From NCBI GenBank assembly GCA_030247885.1, contig JAPDRO010000023.1:434001-498000 (forward strand): a DNA stretch of 64,000 nucleotides. The letters are read 5' to 3'. Made by a program: the position numbers and the translations under genes. Positions within the stretch are counted from its first letter, which is position 1. Each line of letters begins with the position of its first letter. The notes under the pieces are model-generated. The model saw only the letters and a program-made list of their open reading frames with translations, had not been told where the DNA came from and did not search any database. Positions 11,760 to 23,140 of the stretch are shown in pieces. Origin of the DNA: Taxawa tesnikishii (nom. ined.) (Eukaryota; Ascomycota; Dothideomycetes; Dothideales).

Positions 11760-13647
11760 ATGACCGACTCACCCGCCGTTCGCGCACCCCTCGATCCCAA
11801 CGAACAGCCCATCCTCGATCGTATACTTACCATTCGCGACAAGCTCTCTCTCCTCAAGCAGGACCGAAGCAATTACATCAAGAGCCAGGATGTTGTTACT
11901 CTGTACAACCAGGTGAATGAGCAGGTTGGAGTTCTGAACAAGATACGAACCACGAAGCGGACGGAGCAGAACAGAGGTGGGTCGTGCCCCACTGTCGCAA
12001 CAACGAAGGTGAAGACGCAAGAGTACTGATAAGGGGCGAACAGTGGATACCGTTCTCGACGACTGCTTTCAACTCATATCCCTGTTCTTTCTGACCATCG
12101 GACGCAATCAGGAAGCGCCTGCAGTGTGAGTATCATTAATGTGACGGCACGAGGCGAGCATACGCTGACCTCACGGCTTCAGATATTCCGCCGTTTCAAC
12201 GGTGAAGGTGTGTCAAATGTAAAACGAGCGCACAACATCAGGACACTGACATCAGTCAGCGTCTACTTGATCATCTCAAAGAAGCGGGCTTCTTTCTACC
12301 CCAGGACCTCGAATCTATCGCGTACAACTTGAAGAAATGGCGGGAGTCAGTTCAGCGAGGAAAGAGCGACCACAGCCCACACCTTATGACATTGCTCGAA
12401 GCGCGCATAGATGTTTGCGATGCAACTTTGAACGAGCTTCAAACACACCTCTCTCAACTCGATCCGGACACGATGGGAACATATGAGAAGCTCGTGTCGA
12501 TTCTCCGTTCACTCTCGGCTTGTAACACAAGATCAAAGGTGATCAGAAACACCATTTCGGTCTGATGGTGGCAATGCACTAACTCAGGACTCGCAGTTTC
12601 CCGTGAACGAGGTAAAAGATCTCCAGCAACAGCTCTTCCAGATTGGGGATGAGCTGCATGAGTCCAGCGTAGAACACGCCGGCAAGACCGCCGAGCAAGT
12701 TTACGCCGATAAGCTTGCTCAGCTGCGCCTGGGGAGGGAGAATCGCATGGAGGTAGCCACGTGGTGTCGATACTTCTCGCAAGGTGCATGCTTTGGGCGG
12801 AGATCGTTCTGGAGAAGTACGCGGACTCAGGAACTCATATTGGGGCTAAGCTAACCCCATCCAGAAACGGCAAGATCGACGAGAGATTCCAGGACACCTA
12901 CGACAAACTCGTCAAGATCCGCAACCAACTCGATCAAATGAACCTCACGCAAGCATGGTCGCTACGCGAAACAGACCTTTACAGCTTCCAGCGGCAGTTG
13001 GACAGAGTGGATGAGGCACGTGTGGATGGCAACTTTCTTGACGCAGAAGGCAAGCCAGCGGATATCCACGCGCAACGGGTGAGTATCTTGCAACTCGATG
13101 TTAGACTGTGAGGCTAACGATATCAGACGCTACTATATCTCCTCCGCAAGAGTTACGCGTACATCTACCAGTACATCGTTAACTCCGAGCCGGTCTCAGA
13201 GGCGCTTCTCCCTATTTATAACCAATTGCTTACGCTCAAGCGCTGCTTGGTCGAAGTCAAGCGCGCTGGAGGTGTCGACTCGCCCCGCGAATTGTATCCA
13301 TACAGCATGAAGGTACAGCTTCTTGTCCCCTCCCCTCTCCTCGAATTTCCGCGAAAACAGTGTCCTCAACAGTCAAGCAGCCGGTCCAACCGACTGCCGA
13401 GAACACCGCATCACCATTAGCTCATTCTGACGTTCAACAGTTAAACTCGATCGACAATATGAAGAAGGACGGTAAATTCATGGTGGGCAACGACATCCCA
13501 GAAGGGCAGGGCAGCGTTACAGCGCTGCTAGCCGAATGTTTCGAATTGGCATACGACCTCCGCACAGAGGCTGAGGAGCGTGAAGAAGAAGAAGAGGTCC
13601 AGACCCCAGAGGCGGTGGAGGTGAACGGCGTTGGCTCTAAAGAGTAG
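11760..13647 (+). CDS. UPF0662 (DUF2408) family protein, yeast YPL260W/CUB1 type
   Basis: Conserved fungal protein; the yeast member is linked genetically to the ubiquitin-proteasome system, but no biochemical activity is established. I infer exons 11760-11976, 12044-12125, 12183-12207 (only 25 nt), 12260-12538, 12597-12816, 12865-13078, 13127-13312 and 13441-13647; about 476 residues. Family landmarks are LPIYNQLLTLKRCLVEVKRAGG, the YPYSMK block and the final LNSIDNMKKDGKFMVG segment. The fifth exon changes frame at GGGG (12731-12734). One extra base links DKLAQLRLG to SILLARCMLWAEIVLEK and makes the whole coding length divisible by three. The protein is rich in helices, with no signal peptide or membrane segment. 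Confidence 0.82.
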
Positions 13648-13884
13648 GCTGGTTCTGATATCGCTTGATGATTGACGCATGGCGTTGGGGTGTTAGTTGG
13701 CTGCTTGTCCTTCTCTGGGAGAAGAGGGGTGACGCGCTATGCAAGAAAACTGTGTGCTTTCTTTTCTATCCTGTCGGTGAACGATGAGAACTTTCATGTG
13801 TATTTTAGTCATGGTGGATTGGTTCGCCCGGTCTGAGCCATCCCAGCACAGCGGTAACTGCCGTGAAGGAAATTGCTATACCCA
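13648..13884. other. Spacer between convergent genes
   Basis: Short 3' region between the UPF0662 gene and the leftward SET-domain gene. Nothing else is seen. Confidence 0.4.
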
Positions 13885-14487
13885 CTAGTCCAGCTGGATG
13901 CTATCGAGCAACTGCGTCCCATCACCCTCGTCGCTCGGTTCGGGCATATCGGCGTCCACGAACGTCAGTCGCTGACCGTATGAGATGCACAGTTCTTCGC
14001 CTGCTTTGATGTCTCGCAGTGTGCGGTATATGACGACTTGCTTCTCAATGTCGCGCTGCCAACCGACGTTCTGATTTGCTGAGGAGTGGTTGAACATGGA
14101 TCCTAGGCCGAGGATGACGGCTTGACCTGTTACTGGTTTTCCTTCCTTGTCCGTGCAGGGCCAGTTGCTGTAACGAATATTTAGAGAGAGAGAGAGAGAG
14201 AGAGAAGATAACCAAAAATCTTTGAATCAACGTACTACGTATAGTTGAACAACGATGTTTTCTCGATATGCTCTTTGTTCTCCTCAACGCCGAGGACTAG
14301 GACAGGACATGTTTCTATCACCGTTCGGCGTGGGAGATCTAGGCGCGCAAACATGCCTCTGCCTCGACCCAAATTCAGTAAAGACTGAAAAAACCAACAG
14401 AAGAAAGTCATATATACCTTTCGGTGTGTCTAGGAGGAGCACGATGTCAGGACTTCTTTCCAGCGGAACTCCTTCTTTAAGATCCAT
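13885..14487 (-). CDS. Small SET-domain protein (probable protein lysine methyltransferase)
   Basis: Compact SET-domain protein of 158 residues. Exons read leftwards: 14487-14418, 14362-14239 and 14167-13885, with introns of 55 and 71 nt. Motifs in order are GRGMFA at the start of the fold, a MFNHSSANQNVGWQ segment (the NHS-type motif that forms the S-adenosylmethionine site) and GEELCISYG, the post-motif that completes the pseudoknot. No zinc-binding pre-SET or post-SET region is present, as in the short fungal SET family of unknown substrate, so histone methylation should not be assumed. The second intron holds an AG dinucleotide repeat (14183-14204). The start codon is the first ATG in frame, but a short extra upstream exon is possible. 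Confidence 0.78.
14183..14204. repeat. AG dinucleotide repeat
   Basis: About eleven AG units inside the second intron of the SET-domain gene (CT on its coding strand), near the acceptor. It could serve as an extended polypyrimidine tract. Confidence 0.8.
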
Positions 14488-14689
14488 ATCCGCGCCGTGG
14501 ATTGATTGTAAAAAAGGGTAAATGATATATCGAAGTAAATGGTCGCTGTTGCGAGTAGGAATTCACTTCATGACATCGCACCGTGCACAGACCCCTTCAC
14601 ATGTCAAACATCTCACCATCAACCCACCACCTCTTCCACTTCCACGTCCACTCTGACTCTACGTCACGGCCTCAAACACGACATTCGCC

Positions 14690-15530
14690 ATGGATTCCTC
14701 CAAGTCTTCCACCCTCAAACCGCCCACAACAAACTACCAACGCCTTCCCGCCCCTTCCCTCTTTGTCGGTCCTCCCTCGCGCAACGCTTCCAACCCCTCC
14801 GTCTCCCTTCCACCCCCGCCGCCCGCGAAGCCCCTCGTACATCCCGCTCCCCGAGCGCTCCAAAGACGACGACGGCCAAAACAATCAGACCAACCAGAGC
14901 AAAGCAGCATCCAAAACAGCACCCAAACTGCGTCGTCCAACGAACGCACAGATCGACGCGCACTGGGCGGACCTGCAATCCACGCTTTCGGACATCGAGC
15001 TCAGTGCTGCGAATAGTACGCACGTATTCGGACCCAGTCACGCTGCGGCGCTGGACGAGTTGCGCAGGGCGCAGATCGAGCTGGCCAGGGCTTGGGGTCC
15101 GCAGCCCAACCACGACGACACCGACGGCGACCAACCCGCGAACGAGGACAAGATGCATCAGGGCGGCGGCGACAACAACAACAGCAACAGCAACAACAAG
15201 AAGGATGGCAAGCGAGCGGCGAACAACGGCGGACCGCGACCGAGATCCCCTGCTGCGTCGATGGAGAAAGCATCGCTCCACAGCGCGACATCCATCTCCA
15301 AGCAAGCGCACGAGGACCGCAAAGTCAGCGATGCGGATCTGAGCGCTGCGGCTGCGGCGAGGCGTACGGCTAACGAAGCGTACTTTGCGCGCGTCAAGAG
15401 CGGGGTTCAGGACGTGGTGGCCAAGCTTGAGGAAGTGAGCGGCGCGATGCGCGCGGTTGAGATGGAGAGTAGGGAGATTTGGGGCGAGGGGGAGAGCTTG
15501 GCTAGCGTGCCGACGAGGGCGAGTGGGTAA
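14690..15530 (+). CDS. Conserved coiled-coil hypothetical protein, frame-interrupted
   Basis: I cannot assign a function. The likely start at 14690 (GCCATGG context) gives NYQRLPAPSLFVGPPSRNAS, which looks like a conserved N-terminus. The rest, from SYIPLPERSK onward, lies in another frame that stays open to the stop at 15530. The switch falls in a C-rich stretch (CCCCC 14813-14817, CCCC 14831-14834), and two missing bases or one extra base would repair it. An alternative is a start at 14583 in the downstream frame. The middle has a helical segment (HWADLQSTLSDIELSA), an asparagine/glycine/lysine-rich linker encoded by AAC/AGC repeats, and a C-terminal helix (VVAKLEEVSGAMRAVEMESR) that looks coiled-coil. 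There is no signal peptide. Confidence 0.6.
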
Positions 15531-16391
15531 AGAATGGTGTATGTTCTGCACAGCACCCCCAAATCATCATGTTAGTCTTTCTGCGTCGCGTCGGAACCTG
15601 TCTTCTCCTCGACCTCCTGCTCCTCCTCGCCCTCGCGTTTGGTTCCGCCCTACGATGGCTGGCAGATCCTATCGACCCTGCCAGCGGGAGGTGGAAGGGT
15701 GTGGGGTAGAGGGCGAAATAGTGGGCGCGGAGGAGAGGGTCTGTTGCGAGCTGGAGAGTGACTCGCCTACCGACGGACGGCTATTGCAGGTCCCCAGCCT
15801 CCGAGATGGCTTGCGTGCCCCTTCCGAAATCAGCTCACGGCTCGCTTGTAAAGGGCCTCAATGGGGTGGAGGCCAGATCTGCTTCCTACGAAAATTGCAG
15901 TGACGAGGAAGACGATCTGTACATCCCAGGTAAACCCCAGAACACAACAGCAGCAACCCTCTTTTGAGGACCAGCCGAGTGGAAGCGTGCTTGGGTAGGA
16001 AGAGGCTGTGTGATACAGATTCTGGAATCATGCTAACAGAGGCACGCAGCGTGACCAGACAACTTTGCCATGCCGACGACTACACGGAGCGAAAGTACAT
16101 TCCGACAGCGGAGGGCAGGCCTTTCTCATACCGTCTAAAGCGCCGTCGAGCGCGGTCCAGCTCTAGCCGCCATGAGATGCACATACCGATGCTGATTCCA
16201 CACTGCCGCCAAAGACGGACGTTTATCATCGAACATTATATTGTTTTTAAATTTTGCAAGCTGTCACGTTCGACCACAGGCGGCTGAATATTGGGCATCC
16301 CGTCCGCTCTGCCATACACAAGCAGTCGACCGACCAGTCAGTACTACAATCGGTGACGGTGTGGGAATCCTGGTTGTCGAACGTCTCACCA
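15531..16391. other. Intergenic region with a weak repeat copy
   Basis: Contains a diverged copy of the dispersed repeat core at 15548-15600. A 46-codon frame (15569-15709) encodes one hydrophobic segment, but it begins inside the repeat and has no other support. The longer frames here are unsupported. Confidence 0.45.
15548..15600. repeat. Dispersed repeat relic, copy C (weak)
   Basis: About 53 bp resembling the core at 1637-1687 and 29910-29959, sharing ATCATGTTAGTCTTT and CGGAACCT blocks. It is more diverged and contains a CCCCC insertion-like run. It lies just past the stop of the coiled-coil gene. Confidence 0.35.
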
Positions 16392-16490
16392 GCATCAGTG
16401 GTTTAGTGGTAAAATCCATCGTTGCCATCCTGTCCTTAATCGGGACAATTAGAGGTCGATGGGCCCCGCGTTCGATTCGCGGCTGATGCA
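16392..16490 (+). tRNA. tRNA-Gly (anticodon GCC) with intron
   Basis: A complete cloverleaf can be drawn. The acceptor stem pairs GCATCAG with CTGATGC, and the D arm is GTTTAGTGGTAAAATC. The anticodon stem CATCG/CGATG holds the loop TTGCCAT (anticodon GCC at 16424-16426), and the T arm contains the GTTCGATTC B box. A 28-nt intron (16428-16455) sits one base after the anticodon, the canonical nuclear tRNA intron position, and has an internal GTCC/GGAC pairing. Discriminator base A is at 16490. CCA is not encoded, as expected for a nuclear tRNA. Confidence 0.96.
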
Positions 16491-17422
16491 ATTACTTTTG
16501 TTGCCTACAAGACTTTCTGAAGAGCATGCGTGTGATCCTAGTTAGTATAGTCCTTTTCGCGGAGGTAGTTGCAATTTTTTTCACCCGGTGAGAGCGTTCG
16601 TTGTTGAACCGCAGATACTGCGTGCTTCCACGATTGACCAGCACATGCAGCAAAAAGCGAGACTAAAATCACCACGTGTGCACAAACAAGTCTCCCTAGG
16701 CTCTACCGTTCCTTTTCGAACCGCATTCTTTTGAGCAGCAGCAGCAGCAGCATCCTCTCCCACTCGCCCAGTCATCAGAAACTCCACCGGCCATGCTCGT
16801 TCCAGGATCCCCGCAAGCAGTCTGTGTCTAGAGGCCCACGTACTACTTACCGCGTAGGAGAAAAGAAATTTGATGGTAAAATTCTCGTCCGCTTTCCCCA
16901 TAATTTCTGCACCGCAGTTAGTTCATCCTCTTCGTGTTCAACTCATTATCGTGTTGCTCTTCCTAGTGGAAGAGAGGTGGAAGAGAAGGTGGGTTGGGCT
17001 ATACGCCTGACCCGGATCGCTCCAATAAGGGGCGGTGAGGGACCTAACGTGTAGGGTACAGACTCGCGTCACAACAGCACCATGGGAGGGAGAAGATGAG
17101 AAACGGGGTTTGTATGTTCACAAAGTATGCCATTAGAAAAGGAGAGGAATAACAGTCTGGCTCCCGTTTTACACAACAATAAATTGTGCCCCCCTTTTTT
17201 TTTTCGATACGAAACAAAAATGTCCAACCCTGCAGTTGAGGCCGATGGTAGGTAGATATGTGATGATGCTAATGGATGGCGCTGCCTGCCAAAGAAATAT
17301 ATGCCATCGCTAGTCATGATAGTCTAGATAACAGGAAATGGACACGTCCTGATCAAAACTCGCTTGCTTGCTCAATAAGTAAACACGAGAAAGGGAAAAT
17401 GAGTTAGTTTCCGGTTGAGATT
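16491..17422. other. Intergenic region
   Basis: About 930 bp without a supported gene. It has a GCA trinucleotide repeat at 16735-16752 and a C6-T10 run at 17189-17204. Two ORFs of roughly 106-107 codons around the GCA repeat lack any recognisable domain. Confidence 0.5.
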
Positions 17423-18493
17423 TTAGAAGTTGGAAGCGGTATTCACGGTTCCGCCAGGGTTGTGGTATTGGTCCAGGTTACTCCTGAATGGCGACGTGCC
17501 GGACCCGGATGCCTTCTCCCGTCTGATGCTATCGTTCTGGCTGTCCAGCATGTCGTCGTCGTCCTGGTTCACGCGGTTGTGCTGCTTGCGACCCCACATG
17601 CGCCACGCCACAAGCGCTATGCCGCCGACCAGGAGTGCGCCACCGACACCGCCGACGACGCCCCCGATGATTTTCTTGGTGGATGTGGACATTCCCGAGC
17701 TCGAACCTGAACCGTTGCCGCCGTCGTTGAGAGATGGCTGTACCGTCGCCGTCGCATAACCTGTCGTGGTCGCGATGAGCCTATCGGTCGTGAAGACGGA
17801 GGTCCTGGTCGAGCCACCGGATACGATGGTCGTGGATGTGACGTAGGATTGCGTGGCTGAAGAGACGAGTGCAGAAGTGATGGTGGTCGCTTTGCTGATG
17901 GTGGACCGGTGGATGGTCGTGGCTGCAGTGCCGGATCCGATCACGACAATGTCGGAGGAGGACCCGGATGTGCGCACCGCGCCGGTACTGGTTGCCCGGC
18001 TGCTCCCTCCACTTGTGGTCGTTGCGGCTGCTGAACCGGATGAAGAAGCATCGGTGCTCGATGCGTCGGTCGAAGTGCCAGCTGATGATGACGGCCCATC
18101 GGTGGAAGAGGCCCCAGTAGAGGATGCCGAAGGTGTGTCAGATACGACTGTGGAGGTAGGAGTATCGGATGGTGACGTTGTCGTCTGCTCAGTGGAGGGA
18201 CCAGCGGTCGTTGTGGTTGGGTCAGTCGTCGGAGGGTCAGTAGTGGTTGGAGTGGTAGTAGGCTCGGTGGTGGTAGGTTGTGTGGTTGTGGGTGTTGCGG
18301 TAGTAGGTTGTGTGGTCGAGGGTGTCGAGGTTGGAGAGGCTGTGGTCGGTGTGGCAGTGGTTGTCGTGCCACCGGTGCCTATGGGCGCGTTCTGTCTCTT
18401 CGGCAATACGCCATCCGGGATGTCGGCCAGCACGGCTGATATGGAGAGGAAGAGGGCGAGGAGGAGGAGAGTGAGCCTCGACGAGCTCAGCAT
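17423..18493 (-). CDS. Mucin-like single-pass membrane protein (Mid2/SKG6-like sensor)
   Basis: Single-exon gene of 356 residues. An N-terminal signal peptide (LTLLLLALFLSISAVLA) is followed by a Kex2-like KR at residues 32-33. About 200 residues then consist almost only of threonine, serine, proline and alanine, with TTT/PTT repeats, expected to be heavily O-mannosylated. One transmembrane helix near residue 280 has a glycine-zipper pattern (GGVVGGVGGALLVGG) and ends in the basic stop-transfer WGRKQHNR. A 60-residue cytosolic tail follows. This is the architecture of cell-wall stress sensors and of SKG6/AXL2-type transmembrane segments. It lacks a WSC cysteine-rich domain, so it is closer to Mid2 than to Wsc. 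Type I topology, plasma membrane or cell surface. Function is inferred from architecture only. Confidence 0.78.
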   Translation of the reverse strand: MLSSSRLTLLLLALFLSISAVLADIPDGVLPKRQNAPIGTGGTTTTATPTTASPTSTPSTTQPTTATPTTTQPTTTEPTTTPTTTDPPTTDPTTTTAGPSTEQTTTSPSDTPTSTVVSDTPSASSTGASSTDGPSSSAGTSTDASSTDASSSGSAAATTTSGGSSRATSTGAVRTSGSSSDIVVIGSGTAATTIHRSTISKATTITSALVSSATQSYVTSTTIVSGGSTRTSVFTTDRLIATTTGYATATVQPSLNDGGNGSGSSSGMSTSTKKIIGGVVGGVGGALLVGGIALVAWRMWGRKQHNRVNQDDDDMLDSQNDSIRREKASGSGTSPFRSNLDQYHNPGGTVNTASNF

Positions 18494-20393
18494 GGTGAGG
18501 TAGTAGGTATATTACAAAGGTGTATCGGGTGTCGCACGACCACTTGGTTGGGTCTTGGTCGTGTACAGGACGTATGTGCAATACGCGGCAGGGGAAGTGG
18601 TGAGAGATCAGTGGTGTGCGCAGTGGAGTTGCGTAAACGAGTGTCTATGGAAAGAAGAAAAAGAAAGAAAGGCAGTAGTGAGCTAGTCAAGAAGGTATGC
18701 ACAAGAGAAACGAGAGACAAAAAGCAACAGTCAACATGTGCAACAGCAGAGAGAAGGTGAGAGGCAACGCGGCGGCAGGTCCTTCGGACAGAGTTTCGCT
18801 TCCCTGCGTGTTCTCGTAGAATCCCTGCGACATCCACCTAAATTTGGCGCCAACTAGAGCCGATCGGATCTAGGGCGTCCGGCCAAGGAACGGCTTGCCG
18901 CGGGCCTTCGTATTTTTGTCCGTTTTGTTCCTCTTCGCATCCCCACCCTCACCATCGCCCATGGCAGAACCAAAGCATGACAGCTTACGCCAGTTCACCA
19001 CGCGACCACACACGCCTACAGGTGACAGCTCCAACCTCATGTGCTCTCTCGGTCTTTGTACATGTTTTGCATCTGAAGCGCTTCAAAAAGTCGTCCGGTT
19101 AGATTTCATCTCTACTCGGGCTGATTGCGTATACCGTTTTGTGTAACCGTTGGCATATAATTAACAACCCTAGATTGGATCCGCTGCGTAAGCCTTCATC
19201 AGCAAGTTGCACCGCATCACTCAGGCCTCACAAGAGCTGTGCTGTGGCAGGTTCGGAAGAGCATGGAAACCAAGAGATCTCACGTCTCACGGCTAACCCA
19301 CCTTCCCTGATTCCATCCGGCTCAGTTTACTCTGCAAACATGGAGCGAGTCCGGATACTCGATAGGTGTTCAACGTATTCTGGACGCCCGGACTGCTTGA
19401 AGAGAACGCTTCATACGAGATGCGTTTCGGATATCGTGGCTTCGCGTCGGGTCTCTCAACCGTTAGCCCTGCCCTGACTGACTGGCTGCTGCCAGAAGGC
19501 GAGTACTTATCTGCCTCAGCACGATACAGACCGGAGCACCTCCCGGTTGGGCATTAGGTCCACGAGGGTACGGTTCATATCCGCATGCATTATCGCTGCC
19601 TTGCCATACAGTCAGTAGGGAAGTCTCAACTGGTTGTTGAGAGCTCTGCAGAAGTTCCTGCACATCCTAAGTCGCTAAATACTAGCCCTCACCGTCATCG
19701 TTAGCGTAGTTTCACAGTGCATATATACCTCTCCCCTCGACCATAATCTCCTCCTTCCCTTCCGCATCTCCACCAGGGTCGGCGGTCAGAGACCTTGGCT
19801 CGTTGCCGATCACGCGTTCACACGTGGGCGACCCCATCGAAAGCAACTGGCCTTGAGCTGGTCTTTGAAGGGGTCGGTTCTGCCCTGAACGCTGCACGGA
19901 GTGACCGTGGAGTGTTCTCAAAACGGACCCCAATGACGACGATAATAGCAAGGCAAATGCTGCTGCTGAACCTACACACGTACGATAGGTCTAAGAGTTT
20001 GGATGGCGATGGTTTCATGCCCGTCCCTCGCGGTTCGCGGCAGCTGTAGAGACACTCTTGATTGAGGTTGCTTTACAACGAGACTTTTGCCTCGAAATGG
20101 CGAGTGAACAGCTGTCTTGACTGGATGTTGAGGTCACTGATTAGATTTCCATTCTTTCCTGGCTCAAGAAGCGATATAGTTGCAAAGTGATAAGACAGAA
20201 CACAGCGCCAAACCCCAAACCGGCACCAACCAAATCAATAAGAACACGCCGTTCAAAGATCGAAGAACGAGCAGGAAGCGGAAGATGAAGCATCCAAATG
20301 GGGTATCTTAGGATCCAAAGCCCTAATCACAAAGGCCCAACGCCGCGCACATCAGCACACATGGCTGCTGGTATTCCCGGGGACTCCAGGACT
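18494..20393. other. Intergenic region
   Basis: About 1.9 kb. The first 350 bp next to the sensor start are probably its promoter and 5' leader. The remainder has only short frames without domains or intron structure. No RNA or repeat is seen. Confidence 0.5.
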
Positions 20394-22705
20394 TCAAGTG
20401 TCCGACTTGTTCAAGCTCGTGTTCGAAGCGCGCCGGGCCGCATTCGCCAGATTCACAACCGTCCCGGCTCTCTCCTCGTAAAGTCTCCTGAGGTCATCCA
20501 CGGATTTCTTCTGCATATCGAGTGTGCGCGGCTGGTTGATTTTGCCCGCTGTCGCAGATTCATGGTCGGGTCCTGTTGACGGCATCCTCTTCAACAATCC
20601 TGGTGATGGCGTTCTGGGTTTGGGCGCATAAGGCGTGGCCGAAGATGCTAGAGCTGTGTGCGACTTCTGCTGACTTGGTAAGGAAGATGCGGAGCCCGTC
20701 TTTTGCCCCGAGTTCTGACGTGAGGATGCTGCCCATGTAGGTTTAACGAACCCGCTGTCTCCGGTGGGCTGGGTCGTCCCTCCTGAGACAGAACGCTTTC
20801 GTTCTGAAACTGATGAAGACGGGGAGGGTACGACTGGTTTCCTCCGCACGGGTTCGATAGGTGATTGGGATATGGCGCCCACGTCACTTGGAAGGTCAAA
20901 GGAGTGGGACTTTCCCAACTTGGAGGTTGCGTCGCCGTCATAGCTGGCCATTCGCTGCTTTGGCGAGATCAACCCTGCCTGTTGTTCCTGTTTCTCGCCC
21001 ACGCTGTCATAGCTTCCCGTCTGGCTCCCTTGAGGTACAAAACCGTTCGCAACATAACTGGCGGGAGAGTCCAAGACACCATAGTCGCCATTGTCAATCA
21101 ACGCGGAATAGCGTGGTAGGACCGATACTGCTGGGGCGGGCTTCCGCCTAGGTACTTGTTCCGAGTCTGAACCCTTCTGAGAGGATGGCCTAGGCGGGAG
21201 TGGTGGCTTCTCTTGCGGTTCTCCTTCGTCGTCTTGCAGGATGATCCTATGCGACTCGAATCTTCTGAACTTTGCTGCACTGAATAGGTTTCTTGCAGTG
21301 GGTCTTCGTAGTCAGCGGGACTACGAGGTGGTTGCAGGGCATTCTTGAATGCTGTCGCGGAAACGTTACATGCTTCCCTCAAGCCGTTCGGCCAGGCCTC
21401 CACTGCCGCCTTTAAGATTTTGCGGATGATCGATGACATCTTGGCGTCTGCTAACTGATCGGAACCACATACGAGCGCAGGAGCGAAGCAGATTGCGAGG
21501 TTCTCGGCAGACATCTTGTTGTACTTCTCGTAGCTCGCCACCAGAGACAGTAATGGAAGAAGATGTGTGGTAAGAATAAGCCTCGCTGTTGGACTAAGGA
21601 AGCTCCTAGTGGAATCGGGCGAGATCATGTCGGCAAGATCTTTCAGACTGATATCGGTGTCCACGGCCCCGAATCGCGTCCTCGTTTCCTCGTAGCAAGA
21701 CTCGGTGAAGACTGGGGTTCTCAACTCCCTGTACCATACTTTGATCAAGCCGGTTGCGAGGTGTAAGCCGTAAGCATCCGTGGGCGGTATCTCATCGACA
21801 GTCTTCCGCTCCACGTCCGGCTGAGTAAGGGAGGCAGGTCCTTCCTTCCAGACGATAAACTGCTGTCCTCGATCGTAGGCTTCTCTCACGATGCTCAGAA
21901 GTAACGAATGTGGCGGAATCCTAAACAGGCCTTCGATCCTTAGATTACTTTCGAGACACAGAAAACTGGTAGTCTCCCGGAGAACGCGAGGTAGGCGCCG
22001 TTCGCCATGAATGTTCTTTGGCAGCGGGTCGTTTGCGGAGAAGGCCCTTCGACCGGAAGCGTATGGAGCGTAGATGTCTGAAGCAAGTCGGCGATCGTAT
22101 AGGTACGCCGAAGCGGGTATAAGCAATATCTCGATTGGGACATGCAGAGCCAGGCCGCTCAAGGTGGTGACGTGAACGATCTTCTTCCTGAACTTGGGAG
22201 AGACGATGGTGCCGAACACTTCTATCAAGACCCTGACCCAGCTGCGTTCGTGTACCACCCAGAGCTTCTTGAGCCGTTTCCTCGTCGCTCTGCTCAGAAC
22301 ATGATATGCTTGTAGGTACCAGCCTACCCCAGGTCCCGTCTTTTTCTCCGACGTCGCACTCTCTGGCTGCCCTCCAGCGAAGAATATAATCTCGTACTCG
22401 GCTCCGGCAATCAGTTCTTCCTCGCCTGGTAGTCGGGCGAGCACGTAAGGTAGGAGGGCGTCATAGTCGACTTCGAAAGCGTCAGGGAAAGCCGCGGCAT
22501 TAAGAATGTATATAGGGAGGCCCGATTGCGAAGGCAAGGGTGAGCGGTAAAGAATAGATGCTGCGATACTCTCGTATCCAGCGAGGTAGTCAGAGGAGCT
22601 CCGGGGCGGCGGAACGGTATTTAGGAGTTGCTTCGGAGGCGCGCCGCTCGGTTTGCGAGTGCTGCCCGCATCTTGTCTTCGACCTGTGAAGCGAGTGTTT
22701 TGCAA
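20394..22705 (-). CDS. CRAL-TRIO/RhoGAP protein (yeast Ecm25 type)
   Basis: GTPase-activating protein for a Rho-family GTPase with a divergent Sec14-like N-terminal domain. Exon 1 is 22705-21325 and exon 2 is 21274-20394; the 50-nt intron between them (GTAGTC...GTGCAG) restores the frame and yields 753 residues. Residues of about 45-190 form the CRAL-TRIO-like domain (SILYRSPLPSQSGLPIYILNA, VLARLPGEEELI). The RhoGAP domain runs from about 225 to 440, with the arginine-finger loop EGLFRIP and the NLAICFAPAL block. The C-terminal third is disordered, with SH3-ligand-like PPLPPRPSS and many serines, and ends in a helix. An alternative start at 22752 in another frame would need an extra intron, so the first residues are uncertain. 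Likely role: cell polarity and wall morphogenesis. Confidence 0.85.
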
Positions 22706-23140
22706 TCGGCAGACACTGACTGCAGCACTTGGTCGAGAGCTACGGCTGGCATGGATCCCGGTTTTGAAAAAGTTGGCCCGAGCCTTTGTTATCTGGTGGG
22801 GGTTGCTACGTCGTCATGTCAGGGGCGGTTGCGTGGTGAATTGTGGTCCAATGGTCAGACCAACCAGGTCTAGACATGGGCAGAACAAATGGATATAAGA
22901 TTCTCAACAGTAGCAAGGTCAACACATCATTTGTTCGAGCAGAGTAAACAATACTAACGCTATTGAGTAGACCCTGTGTGTGGGGCCGAACGTTGCAGTA
23001 AATTCTCCGACATTGAATAAAGCTATAAACGTTTGCGATTGACTGTTTGCTGTATCATCATGTACGCTCATGCTGATACAGCAGGCAAGTACATATAATG
23101 GAGTGGCACGAGAAGAACCTGATCAGGCAGACGAACCAAG
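22706..23140. other. Spacer between two leftward genes
   Basis: Promoter of the RhoGAP gene and the 3' end of the peroxiredoxin gene. Nothing else is recognised. Confidence 0.4.

Noticed and set aside
15569-15709. 46-codon frame encoding a hydrophobic peptide
   Set aside because: Begins inside a dispersed repeat core; no homology or other support.
21275-21324. Frame break in the RhoGAP gene as another homopolymer error
   Set aside because: A 50-nt GT-AG intron restores the frame and no suitable homopolymer is present.
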